Source of the DNA: Streptomyces gobiensis
GTDB taxonomy: Bacteria > Actinomycetota > Actinomycetes > Streptomycetales > Streptomycetaceae
Assembly (NCBI RefSeq): GCF_021216675.1
Contig: NZ_CP086120.1
Coordinates: 5,268,501 to 5,332,500 of the forward strand
Reading direction: 5' to 3'
Length of the DNA stretch: 64,000 nucleotides
The position numbers and the translations under genes are program-made. Positions within the stretch are counted from its first letter, which is position 1. Each line of letters begins with the position of its first letter. Positions 48,026 through 56,671 of this stretch are shown one piece after another. Under the pieces are notes generated by a model, which had not been told where the DNA came from, ran no database searches, and saw nothing but the letters and a program-made list of their open reading frames with translations.

Positions 48026-49441
48026 TCAGCGCAGGGCGACCGGTGGGGTGTAGGTGCCTACCAGCTCGCGGTGCCACCAGGCGCCGGTGTCGCGGCGCTC
48101 GCGCCAGGTTGTGAAGCGGTAGCGGTAGAGCACCGCACGGACGTGGGTGGGCGGGGCGTCCGGGAAGGGGCTGGTGCGCAGCAGCCTCAGCGTGGCCCGG
48201 TCGTTCTCCAGCAGACGCTCCAGCAGACGGGCGAACCAGGGGCGGGCATACGCGGGCGAGAGCGCGGCGAACCACATCAGCCAGTCCAGCCGGAGATGGT
48301 ACGGAGCGAACTGCCGGGGCAGTCGGTGGACATCGCCCGGCTTGCCGCGGAAGCCGTACTCCCGCCACACCGTGTCCTCGGTGATCCGTTCCTCATCGGT
48401 GCCCTCGATCGCCACCTCATGCCGCAGCCGGGTGACGGTGCCGAAGGCACCGTAGGTGTTGACCAGATGGAAGGCGTTGAAGGAGCGGTTCATCTGCTGC
48501 TCCGCGGAGATCAGATTACGCACCGGCCAGTAGCTGAGCACTGCCACCAGCGCGGTGACGCCGTACACCGCGAGCTCGAACCACAGCGGAGCGGGACCGT
48601 GTGCGGGTGCCGCCGCGAGGCCCGAGCTGTCGATGGCGGAGAGCGCGAGCAGAATCGTCAGCCAGTTGAGCCAGGAGAAGTTGCCGGAGGCCACCAGCCA
48701 CAGCTGGGTGAGGATGATGAAGGCGGCGGCGAAGCTGGCCACCGGCTGGGGAGTGAACAGCAGCACCGGCAGGATCAGTTGCGCGATGTGGTTGGCCGCC
48801 GTCTCCACCCGGTGCAGTGGCCGCGGCAGATGGTGGAAGTACCAGCTGAGCGGACCTGGCATCGGCTGGGTCTCATGGTGGTAGTCCAGACAGGTCAGCT
48901 GCCGCCAGCAGCGGTCACCACGCCACTTGATGAGCCCCGCGCCGAATTCCAGCCGGAAGAGCAGCCAGCGCAGCAGAAACAGTACGAGCAGCGGCGGGGC
49001 CACCTCGGCGTTGCCGAGGAAGATGGCGATGAAGCCGGTCTCCAGGAGCAGTGATTCCCAGCCGAAGGCGTACCAGGTCTGGCCGACATTGACGATGGAG
49101 AGATACAGCGCCCACAGCACCAGCCACAGCAGCATCGATGCCCACAGGGGAACCCAGTCCGCCGCCCCTGCCAGTACGGCCGCCGCCAGCACCGCACCGG
49201 TCCAGGCGATGCCCGCGAAGAAGCGGTCGGAGTAGTGGAAATGGAAGATGCTGGGGGAGTCCCGGAAGGCCGCCCACCGCAGGAAGTCCGGCACGGGGGT
49301 CAGCCCGTGCGTGCCCAGCAGCGCCCGGAACTGCAGGGCGGCCGAGACAAAGGCGATGAGATACACACCGGCCAGCGCTCGCTGGAAGACCAGTCGGCTC
49401 AGCCAGTACTCGGGCGCCGCGAACCACTCCATACCGGACAT
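48026..49441 (-). CDS. Lipase maturation factor (LMF1)-like membrane protein
   Basis: This 471-residue protein has about eight helices and an LMF1 domain: LGTHGLTPVPDFL, WESLLLETGFIAIFL, WLLFRLEFGAGLIKWRGDR, then WRQLTCLDYHHETQPMPGPL. The C-terminal part (LVNTYGAFGTVTRLRHEVAI and LRLDWLMWFAALSPAYARPW) is typical of the family too. In animals LMF1 helps lipases fold in the ER, and the bacterial role is not established. The start is not firm; ATG 49441 is the likely one, with GTG 49450 and ATG 49432 as other options. It follows the thiolase gene on the same strand by 57 bases. Confidence 0.85.
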   Translation of the reverse strand: MSGMEWFAAPEYWLSRLVFQRALAGVYLIAFVSAALQFRALLGTHGLTPVPDFLRWAAFRDSPSIFHFHYSDRFFAGIAWTGAVLAAAVLAGAADWVPLWASMLLWLVLWALYLSIVNVGQTWYAFGWESLLLETGFIAIFLGNAEVAPPLLVLFLLRWLLFRLEFGAGLIKWRGDRCWRQLTCLDYHHETQPMPGPLSWYFHHLPRPLHRVETAANHIAQLILPVLLFTPQPVASFAAAFIILTQLWLVASGNFSWLNWLTILLALSAIDSSGLAAAPAHGPAPLWFELAVYGVTALVAVLSYWPVRNLISAEQQMNRSFNAFHLVNTYGAFGTVTRLRHEVAIEGTDEERITEDTVWREYGFRGKPGDVHRLPRQFAPYHLRLDWLMWFAALSPAYARPWFARLLERLLENDRATLRLLRTSPFPDAPPTHVRAVLYRYRFTTWRERRDTGAWWHRELVGTYTPPVALR

Positions 49442-49498
49442 GACTACCACTCAGGCCCACCGCGACGCGGCAGCCCCGGATCGTCATACCGGAGTTCG

Positions 49499-50695
49499 TC
49501 AGCGCTCCAGGACCAGCGCCTGACCCTGACCGACCCCGATGCACAGCGCCGCAAGGCCCACTCCCGAGCCCGCGGCCGCGAGCTCATGGGCGACCGCCCC
49601 GGTGATCCGGGCGCCGGATGCGCCCAGCGGGTGGCCGATCGCGATGGCGCCGCCACGCGGGTTGACCCGCGCCGGGTCAAGTTCGGGCCACTCGGCCAGA
49701 CAGCCCAGTGACTGGGCGGCGAAGGCCTCATTGAGCTCAACGGTGTGCAGCTCGTCAAAGTCCCGCCCCGCCTTGGCCAGGGCCCGCCGTACCGCCTCGA
49801 CCGGGCCGAGACCGAAGAGCTGCGGCTCCACACCGGTGACCGCTGAGGCGCGGATCCGGGCCAGCGGCTCCCGCCCCGTGGCTTTCAGACCCTCCTCGTC
49901 GACGAGGAGCAGCGCCGCCGCCCCATCGTTGAGCGGGGAGGAGTTGCCCGCCGTGACGGTGCCGCCCTCCCGACGGAAGACCGGCTTCAGCCTGGCGAGG
50001 GCATCGACGGAGGTGGTGTCGCGGATCGTTTCATCGCGGGCGAGACTGATTCCGTCATAGGGCACGACCTCGCGGTCATAGGCACCGTCCTTCCAGGCAT
50101 GGGCGGCCTTGTCATGGCTGGCGACGGCGAAGACGTCCTGCTGTTCGCGGGTGATGTGGTACTTCTCAGCGATGAGTTCGGCGCCCTCGCCGAGCGAGAC
50201 GGTCCACTCGGGGCGCATCCGCGGGTTCACCATCCGCCAGCCCAGCGTTGTGGAGAAGACCTCGGGCGCCCCGGCTGGAAACGCCCGCTCCGGCTTGGGC
50301 AGCACCCATGGCGCACGGCTCATCGACTCGACTCCGCCCGCGATAGCCACCGAGGCGTCCCCGACGGCGACCGCGCGAGCCGCCTGGATGACGGCCTCCA
50401 TCCCGGAGGCGCAGAGCCGGTTGACCGTGGCGCCGGGGACCGACACCGGCAGCCCGGCCAGCAGCACCGCCATCCGGCCCACATTGCGGTTCTCCTCGCC
50501 CGCGCCATTGGCGTTGCCGAAGACCACATCGTCGATACGGACCGGGTCCAGCTCCGGCGTACGGTCCACCAGGGCCCGTACGACATGGGCGGCCAGATCA
50601 TCGGGCCGTACGTGCGACAGCGCGCCGCTGTATTTGCCGACCGGAGTGCGGACAGCATCGACGATGTACACATCACGGAGACGGTCGTTGGTCAT
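49499..50695 (-). CDS. Acetyl-CoA acyltransferase (thiolase)
   Basis: This 398-residue thiolase has catalytic Cys95 in VNRLCASGMEA, the ELNEAFAAQ motif, the GHPLGASGAR motif with its His and the C-terminal CIGVGQGQA with the second Cys. It condenses or cleaves acyl-CoA, and the sequence resembles 3-oxoadipyl-CoA/acetyl-CoA thiolases (PcaF/FadA), so it could serve aromatic degradation, beta-oxidation or acetoacetyl-CoA synthesis. No other genes of these paths are near. It is divergent from the epimerase. Confidence 0.92.
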   Translation of the reverse strand: MTNDRLRDVYIVDAVRTPVGKYSGALSHVRPDDLAAHVVRALVDRTPELDPVRIDDVVFGNANGAGEENRNVGRMAVLLAGLPVSVPGATVNRLCASGMEAVIQAARAVAVGDASVAIAGGVESMSRAPWVLPKPERAFPAGAPEVFSTTLGWRMVNPRMRPEWTVSLGEGAELIAEKYHITREQQDVFAVASHDKAAHAWKDGAYDREVVPYDGISLARDETIRDTTSVDALARLKPVFRREGGTVTAGNSSPLNDGAAALLLVDEEGLKATGREPLARIRASAVTGVEPQLFGLGPVEAVRRALAKAGRDFDELHTVELNEAFAAQSLGCLAEWPELDPARVNPRGGAIAIGHPLGASGARITGAVAHELAAAGSGVGLAALCIGVGQGQALVLER

Positions 50696-50794
50696 GGCAC
50701 CGATCGTGTCAGCCCCCGGTCGCCCTTGGCCAGACCTCACGGCGCGCCGACCCCGTCCGTGTCGGTACGCAACGTTCCTCAACCGGACATCCCC

Positions 50795-50800
50795 TAGCGT
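50795..50800 (+). promoter_or_regulatory. -10 box giving a leaderless epimerase mRNA
   Basis: TAGCGT (TAGnnT type) ends 6 bases before the ATG of the epimerase at 50807, so transcription should start at or next to the A of the ATG. No ribosome site is present upstream of that ATG, which agrees with leaderless translation. A clear -35 box is not visible. Confidence 0.4.
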
Positions 50801-50806
50801 GGCCCT

Positions 50807-51871
50807 ATGCGTGTGCTGGTCACCGGAGGAGCAGGTTTCATCGGGTCGCATATCGTCACGGCGCTGCGCGCGATGGGCCATCAGGCCGTTGTGCTCGATA
50901 CGGCGTTTGACACCGCCGCGGCCGAGGGGACCGAGGAGGGCATCCGGGGGGACGTCCGGGACGCCGAGGCGGTCGGCGAGGCGCTGAGGGGGGTGGAGGC
51001 GGTCTGCCATCAGGCCGCCATGGTCGGCCTTGGCAAGGGCTTCGCTGATGCCTCGGCGTATGTCAGCGCCAACGATCTGGGCACCGCCGTGCTGCTGGAA
51101 CGGATGGCGGACGCCGGCGTACGGCGGCTGGTGCTGGCCGGGTCGATGGTCGTGTACGGCGAGGGGCGCTACGTATGCCCGGACCATGGCGTGGTGCGGC
51201 CCGGGCCCCGGTCCGTATCCGCGCTGGACAGCGGCCGGTTCGAACCGCCGTGTCCGCGCTGCGGAGCGCAGCTGGCGCCAGGGCTGGTCGGCGAGGACGC
51301 CCCGGCCGATCCCCGCAATGTGTACGCCACCACCAAGCTGGCGCAGGAGCATCTGGCCGCGGCCTGGGCGCGGGCCACCGGGGGGCGGGCGGTGAGCCTG
51401 CGCTACCACAATGTCTATGGCGACGGCATGCCCTACGACACCCCCTATGCCGGGGTGGCCTCGTACTTCCGCACTTCGCTGGAGCGGGGCGAACCGCCGA
51501 GGGTCTTTGAGGACGGGGCACAGCGCCGTGACTTCATCCATGTGGCCGATGTCGCGGCGGCCAACGCCGTGGTGCTGGAGGCGCTGGCAGGGCCGGACCA
51601 GCTCCCCTGGCTCCCCGCGGGGAAGCTGCGCGCGTACAACACCGGCAGCGGTGAGCCGCACACCGTGGCGGAGATGGCCCATGAGCTGGCGGCGGCCTTC
51701 GGCGGACCCGAGCCGGTGATCACGGGGGAGTACCGGCTGGGCGACGTCCGTCATATCACTGCCTCCTCGCAGCGGCTGCGCGAGGAGCTGGGCTGGCGGC
51801 CCCAGGTCGGTTTCACCGCGGGGATGGCAGACTTCGCGAAGGCGCCGCTGGCATCGCCGCGGGGAGCGTGA
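50807..51871 (+). CDS. NAD-dependent nucleotide-sugar epimerase/dehydratase with zinc-ribbon insert
   Basis: This 354-residue extended SDR has a Rossmann motif GGAGFIGS at 7-14 and active residues Ser113, Tyr173 and Lys177 in YATTK. Between strands there is an insert with CPDH at 124-127 and CPRC at 149-152, which suggests a zinc ribbon, known in some Streptomyces relatives but unlike GalE. RDFIHVADVAAANAVVLEAL is the sugar-nucleotide lid. It may epimerise or dehydrate UDP- or dTDP-sugars for the glycosyltransferases downstream. The mRNA is probably leaderless. Confidence 0.88.
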   Translation: MRVLVTGGAGFIGSHIVTALRAMGHQAVVLDTAFDTAAAEGTEEGIRGDVRDAEAVGEALRGVEAVCHQAAMVGLGKGFADASAYVSANDLGTAVLLERMADAGVRRLVLAGSMVVYGEGRYVCPDHGVVRPGPRSVSALDSGRFEPPCPRCGAQLAPGLVGEDAPADPRNVYATTKLAQEHLAAAWARATGGRAVSLRYHNVYGDGMPYDTPYAGVASYFRTSLERGEPPRVFEDGAQRRDFIHVADVAAANAVVLEALAGPDQLPWLPAGKLRAYNTGSGEPHTVAEMAHELAAAFGGPEPVITGEYRLGDVRHITASSQRLREELGWRPQVGFTAGMADFAKAPLASPRGA

Positions 51872-52237
51872 CCTCAAAGCGGCAGCCGCCGGGGACATTA
51901 CGCACCGAGACGCGCCCGGAGTGCGCTTCGACTATGCCGCGCACAATGGCGGAGCCCAAGTCCGGCGCCCGAAGGAGGCGTACGCGCGCCGTTGCCGCTC
52001 CAGCCGGTGTCGAAGACGCGGGGCAGATCCCCGGCGGGGATGCCGCCGCAGCCACCAGCATCAGATCCAGGATGACCAGATCGGGTGGCGTGGCCTGAGC
52101 GCGGGCGAGCGCGCCGGGCCCGCTGCCGGCCCGGTCGACGGCGAAGCCCGCGCGGCGCAGATAGCCGGACACCACCTCCATAACGGTCGGGTCGTCGTCC
52201 ACGACGAGGATGCGGCGGGGCGGGGCCGGTCAGTCAT
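51813..52237 (-). pseudogene. Chimeric wreck of a response regulator and sensor kinase
   Basis: Codons from about 52202 give a receiver N-terminus, DDDPTVMEVVSGYLRRAGF and PPDLVILDLML, which stops at the phospho-Asp region. After a junction near 52044-52060 another frame reads GIPAGDLPRVFDTGW and SGAGLGL, the ATPase G-boxes of a histidine kinase. An extra C near 51950 (GGGCTCCGCC) then shifts the frame to AIVRGIVEAHSGRVSV and ending GGCRFEVTLP. The start ATG at 52237 is also out of frame with RRILVVDDDP. So a two-component pair lost its middle by deletion and has at least two frameshifts. It overlaps the epimerase gene's end. Confidence 0.8.
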
Positions 52238-52359
52238 GGGGCGAGTCTCGCACCCGAACGGGTGCACATCACCGTAGGAGTGGGGCCGGGCGCGAGCAGC
52301 AGAGTTGCGTAAGGCACTAAGGTCATATTTGCGTATTTTGTCTCACTAGGGCGAGAGAG

Positions 52360-53025
52360 ATGAACAAAGCCCGAACGCAGCAAGGGAATCTGGTGCTGCC
52401 CTGCCTTGACGAGGCCGCGGCGCTGCCCTGGGTGCTGGCGCGGATCCCCGACGGCTGGAGCGCCATTGTCGTCGACAACGGCTCCACGGACGGCTCAGCG
52501 GAGCTCGCCCGTCAGCTGGGGGCCCGGGTGGTGCACGAGCCGCACCGTGGCTTCGGAGCCGCCTGCCATACCGGGCTGCTCGCCGCCGACGCGGAACTCA
52601 TCGCCTTCTGCGACTGCGACGGATCGCTGGACCCGGACGCCGCGCAGCGGATCGCCGGTCCCGTCCGGGAGGGCACGGCAGACCTCGTACTGGCGCGCCG
52701 CCGCCCGACCGGTCGCGGGGCCTGGCCGCTGCACGCACGGGCCGGAAATCTGGCCCTGTCCCGGATGATGCGGCGGCGCACCGGAGTTCGGCTGCATGAC
52801 CTGGGGCCACTGCGGGTGGCGCGCCGTGAGGAGCTGCTCGGTCTGGGCTTGACGGACCGGCGCAGCGGCTACCCACTGGAGATGGTGGTGCGCGCGGCCG
52901 ACGCGGGCTGGCGCATTCGTGAGACCTGGGTCGCCTACCGGCCGCGTGCCGGCCGCTCCAAGGTGACCGGCACCTGGCGTGGCACCTGGCAGGCGGTGCG
53001 GGACATGCGGGCGGTGCTGCGGTGA
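52360..53025 (+). CDS. Family 2 glycosyltransferase
   Basis: This 221-residue GT-A protein has the N-terminal strand NLVLPCLDEAAALPWVLARI, the nucleotide motif IVVDNGSTDGSAELAR, the metal-binding FCDCDGSLDPDA with its DxD and a later ARRRPTGRGAW. It is short and soluble with no membrane anchor, resembling TIGR04283-like and DPM1-like transferases. GAGAGAG precedes the ATG. It overlaps the next gene (GTGA), making a three-gene transcript with the DUF2064 protein and the methyltransferase. Confidence 0.88.
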   Translation: MNKARTQQGNLVLPCLDEAAALPWVLARIPDGWSAIVVDNGSTDGSAELARQLGARVVHEPHRGFGAACHTGLLAADAELIAFCDCDGSLDPDAAQRIAGPVREGTADLVLARRRPTGRGAWPLHARAGNLALSRMMRRRTGVRLHDLGPLRVARREELLGLGLTDRRSGYPLEMVVRAADAGWRIRETWVAYRPRAGRSKVTGTWRGTWQAVRDMRAVLR

Positions 53026-53702
53026 CCTCGGCGGGGACACCGGCGGTCACACCGGCCATGACGCCGAGCGGGCCCACCACAGCCCTGGTGATCGCCAAAG
53101 AACCGGTGCCCGGTCGCGTCAAGACCCGGCTCACCCCGCCCTTTACACCCCAGGAAGCGGCCCGGCTGGCGGCGGCCGCGCTCGCCGACACCCTCGCCGT
53201 GGTGGCAGCACTGCCCGTACGCAGAAGGATCCTGGTGCTCTGTGGCCAGCCCGGACCGTGGCTGCCCGCGGGCTTCGAGGTGGTGCCGCAGTGCGCGGGC
53301 GGACTGGACGCGCGCATCGCGGGGGCCTTCGCGCTGTGCGACGGGCCCGCGCTGCTGGTCGGTATGGACACCCCGCAGCTGACCGCCGGACTGCTGGCGC
53401 CGGCCCTCGCACCGGACGGCTGGGAGCGCCGCGACGCGTGGTTCGGTCCGGCCGTCGACGGCGGCTTCTGGGCGCTCGGACTGGCCGCGCCCGACCCGGG
53501 GCTGGTACGCGGGGTGCCGATGTCCAGTGTGCGTACGGGAGCGGTGCAGCGGCAGCGGCTCATCGATGCCGGGCTGACCGTAGGCGAGTTGCCGACGCTC
53601 CGGGATGTGGACACCGCGACGGACGCGGCCGCCGTCGCCGCCCGGACGCGGGGGCGCTTCGCCGACGTCTACGCCGGAATGCGGCGAGCGGGGGCGAGAT
53701 GA
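53022..53702 (+). CDS. DUF2064 (TIGR04282) glycosyltransferase-like protein
   Basis: This 226-residue protein has the DUF2064 features: LVIAKEPVPGRVKTRLTPP at the start (Arg/Lys of the nucleotide site), LLVGMDTPQLTAGLL with the metal Asp, and FGPAVDGGFWALGL. The fold is a nucleotidyl/glycosyltransferase GT-A. Members are paired with GT2 proteins (TIGR04283) in arsenosugar and other cofactor clusters, as here. GTG start overlaps the GT2 stop, and its own stop overlaps the methyltransferase ATG. Confidence 0.85.
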   Translation: MTSAGTPAVTPAMTPSGPTTALVIAKEPVPGRVKTRLTPPFTPQEAARLAAAALADTLAVVAALPVRRRILVLCGQPGPWLPAGFEVVPQCAGGLDARIAGAFALCDGPALLVGMDTPQLTAGLLAPALAPDGWERRDAWFGPAVDGGFWALGLAAPDPGLVRGVPMSSVRTGAVQRQRLIDAGLTVGELPTLRDVDTATDAAAVAARTRGRFADVYAGMRRAGAR

Positions 53703-54373
53703 CGACCACCTCGCCACCGTCAGCGGACCGGCTCCCCTGGCATACGGACCCCTACGCGGACGCACTGCGGGCCGGGCGTGGTCCGCTCTTTCTGCGCCGC
53801 CCGGACGGCTGGCTGCTGCCGCTTGAGGTGGAACGCTGGTGCGCGGGCGCCGACGCGGCTGATATGTCCGTGCTGCGCCGCTGCACCGGTTCCGTGCTGG
53901 ACATCGGCTGCGGTCCGGGCCGTCTGGTCTCCGCTCTGACCCGGCTCGGCCGTCCGGCGCTGGGCATCGACACCGCGCCCGTCGCGGTCCGCTACGCACG
54001 GCGGCTCGGTGGCGCGGCGCTGTGCCGTTCCGTCTTTGAGCCGCTGCCGGGCGAGGGCTGCTGGTCCACCGCGCTGCTGCTGGACGGCAACATCGGTATC
54101 GGTGGCGACCCGGACACCTTGCTGGCGCGGATGGACGAACTCCTCGACCCCGCCGGTGTTCTGCTGGCCGAGGCCGCACCGACGGAGGTGGAGGAGCGGG
54201 TTGAGGTGCGGCTGGACGATGGCAACGGCGGCTGCGGACCGTTCTTTCCCTGGGCACGCATCGGCCGAGCGGCGCTGCGCAAGCGGGCACGGGCGGCCGG
54301 GTGGCGGGTCATCGAGGAGTGGACGTACGACGAGCGGCCCTTTCTCCTGCTGCGCAGGGTCACCACCCCGTGA
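53699..54373 (+). CDS. Class I SAM-dependent methyltransferase
   Basis: This 224-residue methyltransferase has motif I VLDIGCGPGRLVSALTRLG at about 66-84 and acidic loop GIDTAPVAV, then LLLDGNIGIGGDPDTLLARM and PAGVLLAEAAP. The N-terminal 50 residues (DPYADALRAGRGPLFLRRPD) are typical of a Streptomyces subgroup next to DUF2064. It likely methylates a sugar or glycolipid product of this cluster. ATG overlaps the preceding stop (ATGA). It is convergent with the membrane glycosyltransferase (14-base overlap). Confidence 0.85.
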   Translation: MTTTSPPSADRLPWHTDPYADALRAGRGPLFLRRPDGWLLPLEVERWCAGADAADMSVLRRCTGSVLDIGCGPGRLVSALTRLGRPALGIDTAPVAVRYARRLGGAALCRSVFEPLPGEGCWSTALLLDGNIGIGGDPDTLLARMDELLDPAGVLLAEAAPTEVEERVEVRLDDGNGGCGPFFPWARIGRAALRKRARAAGWRVIEEWTYDERPFLLLRRVTTP

Positions 54374-55676
54374 TCAGCAGATGGTTGACCGTCAGCGCGA
54401 CCCCGGCCTGCGCGGCCAGCCACCAGCGGTGGTCGCGCTCAGGCAGCAGCGCGGCGGCGGGCAGCAGCCACAGTGCGAACGGCAGCCAGATCCGTTCCGT
54501 CTCCGCCTTGCTCATCCCGGACAGATCGGCGAGCAGCATCGCGCACAGCCCGCCCGCCACCAGGACCACCAGCGCCGTACGCCGCACCTGGCGACCCGCC
54601 GCCCGGCGCAGTCCGGCCACGGTCGCCAGGCCCACCACGACGACCTGCGCGGCGAGATTGGCCCAGACGAAGTAGCCGTACGGACGTACCCTCGCCGCGC
54701 CCTGGTAGTAGCGCTCGACCAGCGTGGTGTACCCCTCGAACCACCAGAAGCCGGCCGCCGTGAAGGCCACCACCCAGGGCAGTGCTCCCAGCACCACCCA
54801 TGGCACCGGGCGCAGGCTGCGGGCGGCGAGCAGCACGGCCGCCGCCACGAGCGCCAGCAGCGCCAGCCCGTACGACAGATAGACGGTCCAGCCGAACAGC
54901 ACCCCTGAGCCCAGCGCCGCCAGCCGGGGCGCCCGTACGCTCCGGGTCGCCGCCAGCGCCAGCAGCGCCACGGCCCAGGCGCCCACAGCGGCGAAGTAGC
55001 CGTCCGCCGACACCCCGATCCAGACGGCCGCCGGAGCCAGCACCAGGAACGGTGCGGCCCGCCGCGCGGTCTGGGCACCGCACAGCGCCCGTACGGTCAC
55101 CAGGATCGCCGCCGCCGCTGAGGCGCCCACCGTAACGACGAAGACCGGCCCCCAGGCACCGCCGCCCAGCCCGATCCGGTCCAGCCCGACGAAGGTGAGC
55201 AGCGCGCCGGGCGGGTGTCCGGCGACATGGACGGGCCAGGGGTCCGGGGCCTCCAGAAGGATGCGGCTGCTGAACTCGCGCAGCGTCGCGCCGAGGTCGC
55301 GTACTTCGTCGACGGACCGCAGGTACTCGTACTGTGTGGTGAGCCGCCCGGTCACCCCGCGATCCCAGCCGTCGATCAGCGCCAGCGACCAGATCCAGGC
55401 CATCGACGCACCCCAGGACGCCCACACCAGCGGTCGCCAGCTCAGCTGCCGGGCGATCACCGGACCGTATCCGATGATGAGTACGGCGACGGCGAGCGCG
55501 GCCGGGGTGCCGGGGCCGATATGCGGTTCCCAGTGGGCGTACAGCGGCGGCCAGCGCAGCCGTAGGGTGCCGTCGCCCTGCTCGATCAGGTGACCGATGA
55601 CGGCGGCCACGGCGAACAGCAGTACGGCGGCTCCGGCGGCGTACAGATCCTTACGGCGAGCGGGGCAGAGCGTCAC
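54360..55676 (-). CDS. Polytopic membrane glycosyltransferase-like protein
   Basis: This 438-residue protein has about ten helices and GT-C character. The first large extracytoplasmic loop holds DGWDRGVTGRLTTQYEYL and HVAGHPPGALL, an Asp/His-rich site as in polyprenyl-phosphate mannosyl- or arabinosyltransferases. Further loops include FEGYTTLVERYYQGAARVRP. It may transfer a sugar from a lipid carrier made by the GT2 gene. GTG start. It converges with the methyltransferase. No exact family is claimed. Confidence 0.7.
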   Translation of the reverse strand: MTLCPARRKDLYAAGAAVLLFAVAAVIGHLIEQGDGTLRLRWPPLYAHWEPHIGPGTPAALAVAVLIIGYGPVIARQLSWRPLVWASWGASMAWIWSLALIDGWDRGVTGRLTTQYEYLRSVDEVRDLGATLREFSSRILLEAPDPWPVHVAGHPPGALLTFVGLDRIGLGGGAWGPVFVVTVGASAAAAILVTVRALCGAQTARRAAPFLVLAPAAVWIGVSADGYFAAVGAWAVALLALAATRSVRAPRLAALGSGVLFGWTVYLSYGLALLALVAAAVLLAARSLRPVPWVVLGALPWVVAFTAAGFWWFEGYTTLVERYYQGAARVRPYGYFVWANLAAQVVVVGLATVAGLRRAAGRQVRRTALVVLVAGGLCAMLLADLSGMSKAETERIWLPFALWLLPAAALLPERDHRWWLAAQAGVALTVNHLLITGW

Positions 55677-55729
55677 GCGCTCACGGTAGGACGGCGCCGG
55701 ACAGTAAAAGGCGCAGACGCGGCAGCCGG

Positions 55730-56287
55730 TCAGAAACGAATGGGCACTTCATCAGGAAGCTCGGGAAAGACTTTGATCCGTGCCTCGGTCACGCACTCCA
55801 CGGCCATCGGCTCATCATCGGCGGAGGCGGCGAAGTCCGCGACATTACGCTCCTTTCCCGTGAGGGACACATCCCGGCCTCGCAGGCAGTCGCCGACCAC
55901 GGGGAGCAACTCCTGGTCCATCACATGCCGCTGAGCCTCGACGAACGCCGGTTCGATCAGTGAGAGATGAGCGAGATTGCATCGCTGTATGGCCTCGTTG
56001 TAGGCCGCTGGATCGCCCGTGGGCGTGATGTGGTACAGCAGGGTCACACCATCTACCGGGCTGCGTACGGGATCACCCACCGTATAGCCCGCTTCCTTGA
56101 CGCAGGAGATGAACCGGTCCACCGCTGTGCGGTATTCCGCCGCGGTGACGGTGCCGTCCCGCAGTGCCCAGCGCTGTCCGGGCAGTGGCACGTCATCGGG
56201 TGTGCCCTGGCCGCCGTCGTTGGTGGCCAGGGCACAGCTGGTCGCCGTAGCCAGCATCAGCCCGATGAGCAACGGCGCTGTGCGCAT
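55730..56287 (-). CDS. Small predicted lipoprotein, unknown
   Basis: This 185-residue protein has a short signal peptide (MRTAPLLIGLMLATATSCAL) with a possible lipobox at ATSC (Cys18). The mature part is acidic, with paired cysteines (RFISCVKEAGYTV, IQRCNLAHL, VVGDCLRGRDV, VECVTEARI) that could form two disulfides outside the cell. No enzyme motif is present. It follows the small secreted protein gene by 3 bases, so both are on one mRNA. Confidence 0.65.
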   Translation of the reverse strand: MRTAPLLIGLMLATATSCALATNDGGQGTPDDVPLPGQRWALRDGTVTAAEYRTAVDRFISCVKEAGYTVGDPVRSPVDGVTLLYHITPTGDPAAYNEAIQRCNLAHLSLIEPAFVEAQRHVMDQELLPVVGDCLRGRDVSLTGKERNVADFAASADDEPMAVECVTEARIKVFPELPDEVPIRF

Positions 56288-56290
56288 GGG

Positions 56291-56671
56291 TCAGGACCGG
56301 GTCACATTGCAGTTGTCGCAGCCCCAGTGCAGGCCGTACTTGGCCTTGCTGTTGAATCTCGCGGTGGCGTAGGCCGATTTGCTCGAACCGTACACGCGCC
56401 TGGACTGGTAACCGTCATTGCGCTGCAAGGCCGCACTCAGCCTGCCCTTGCAGGTGCCGCTCTGCTTGGTGGTCTGTGCCCAGCTGTGTCCTTGGGTGGC
56501 GCTTCCGTTATGGCCGCTGGCGACATAGTTCCTGCCGCAGCTGCGTTTTACGGTCCGGTTGTTCCCCAACGCGTCAGCGTCGGTTGCGACGATGAGGGGC
56601 GCGAACGCCACCGCCGCGGTCACCGCGGCGAGTGTGGTCAGCCGTAAGCCCCGGGTGTGTGTCATGGTCAT
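56291..56671 (-). CDS. Small secreted cysteine-containing protein
   Basis: This 126-residue protein starts at ATG 56671 (GGGGAG 4 bases upstream). Residues 1-35 are a signal peptide ending near TDADALG. The mature 90 residues are Ser/Gly/Asn/Arg-rich, with Cys in KRSCGRNYV, SGTCKGRL and WGCDNCNVTRS, which suits two disulfides. It looks like a small beta-rich secreted protein, similar in style to inhibitors or lactococcin-like peptides, but with no match I can name. Its neighbour downstream is a small lipoprotein. Confidence 0.65.
   Translation of the reverse strand: MTMTHTRGLRLTTLAAVTAAVAFAPLIVATDADALGNNRTVKRSCGRNYVASGHNGSATQGHSWAQTTKQSGTCKGRLSAALQRNDGYQSRRVYGSSKSAYATARFNSKAKYGLHWGCDNCNVTRS

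Noticed and set aside
49499..51898. Long N-terminal extension of the thiolase
   Set aside because: The frame stays open far upstream but this is antisense to the epimerase. The ATG at 50695 begins the normal thiolase N-terminus.
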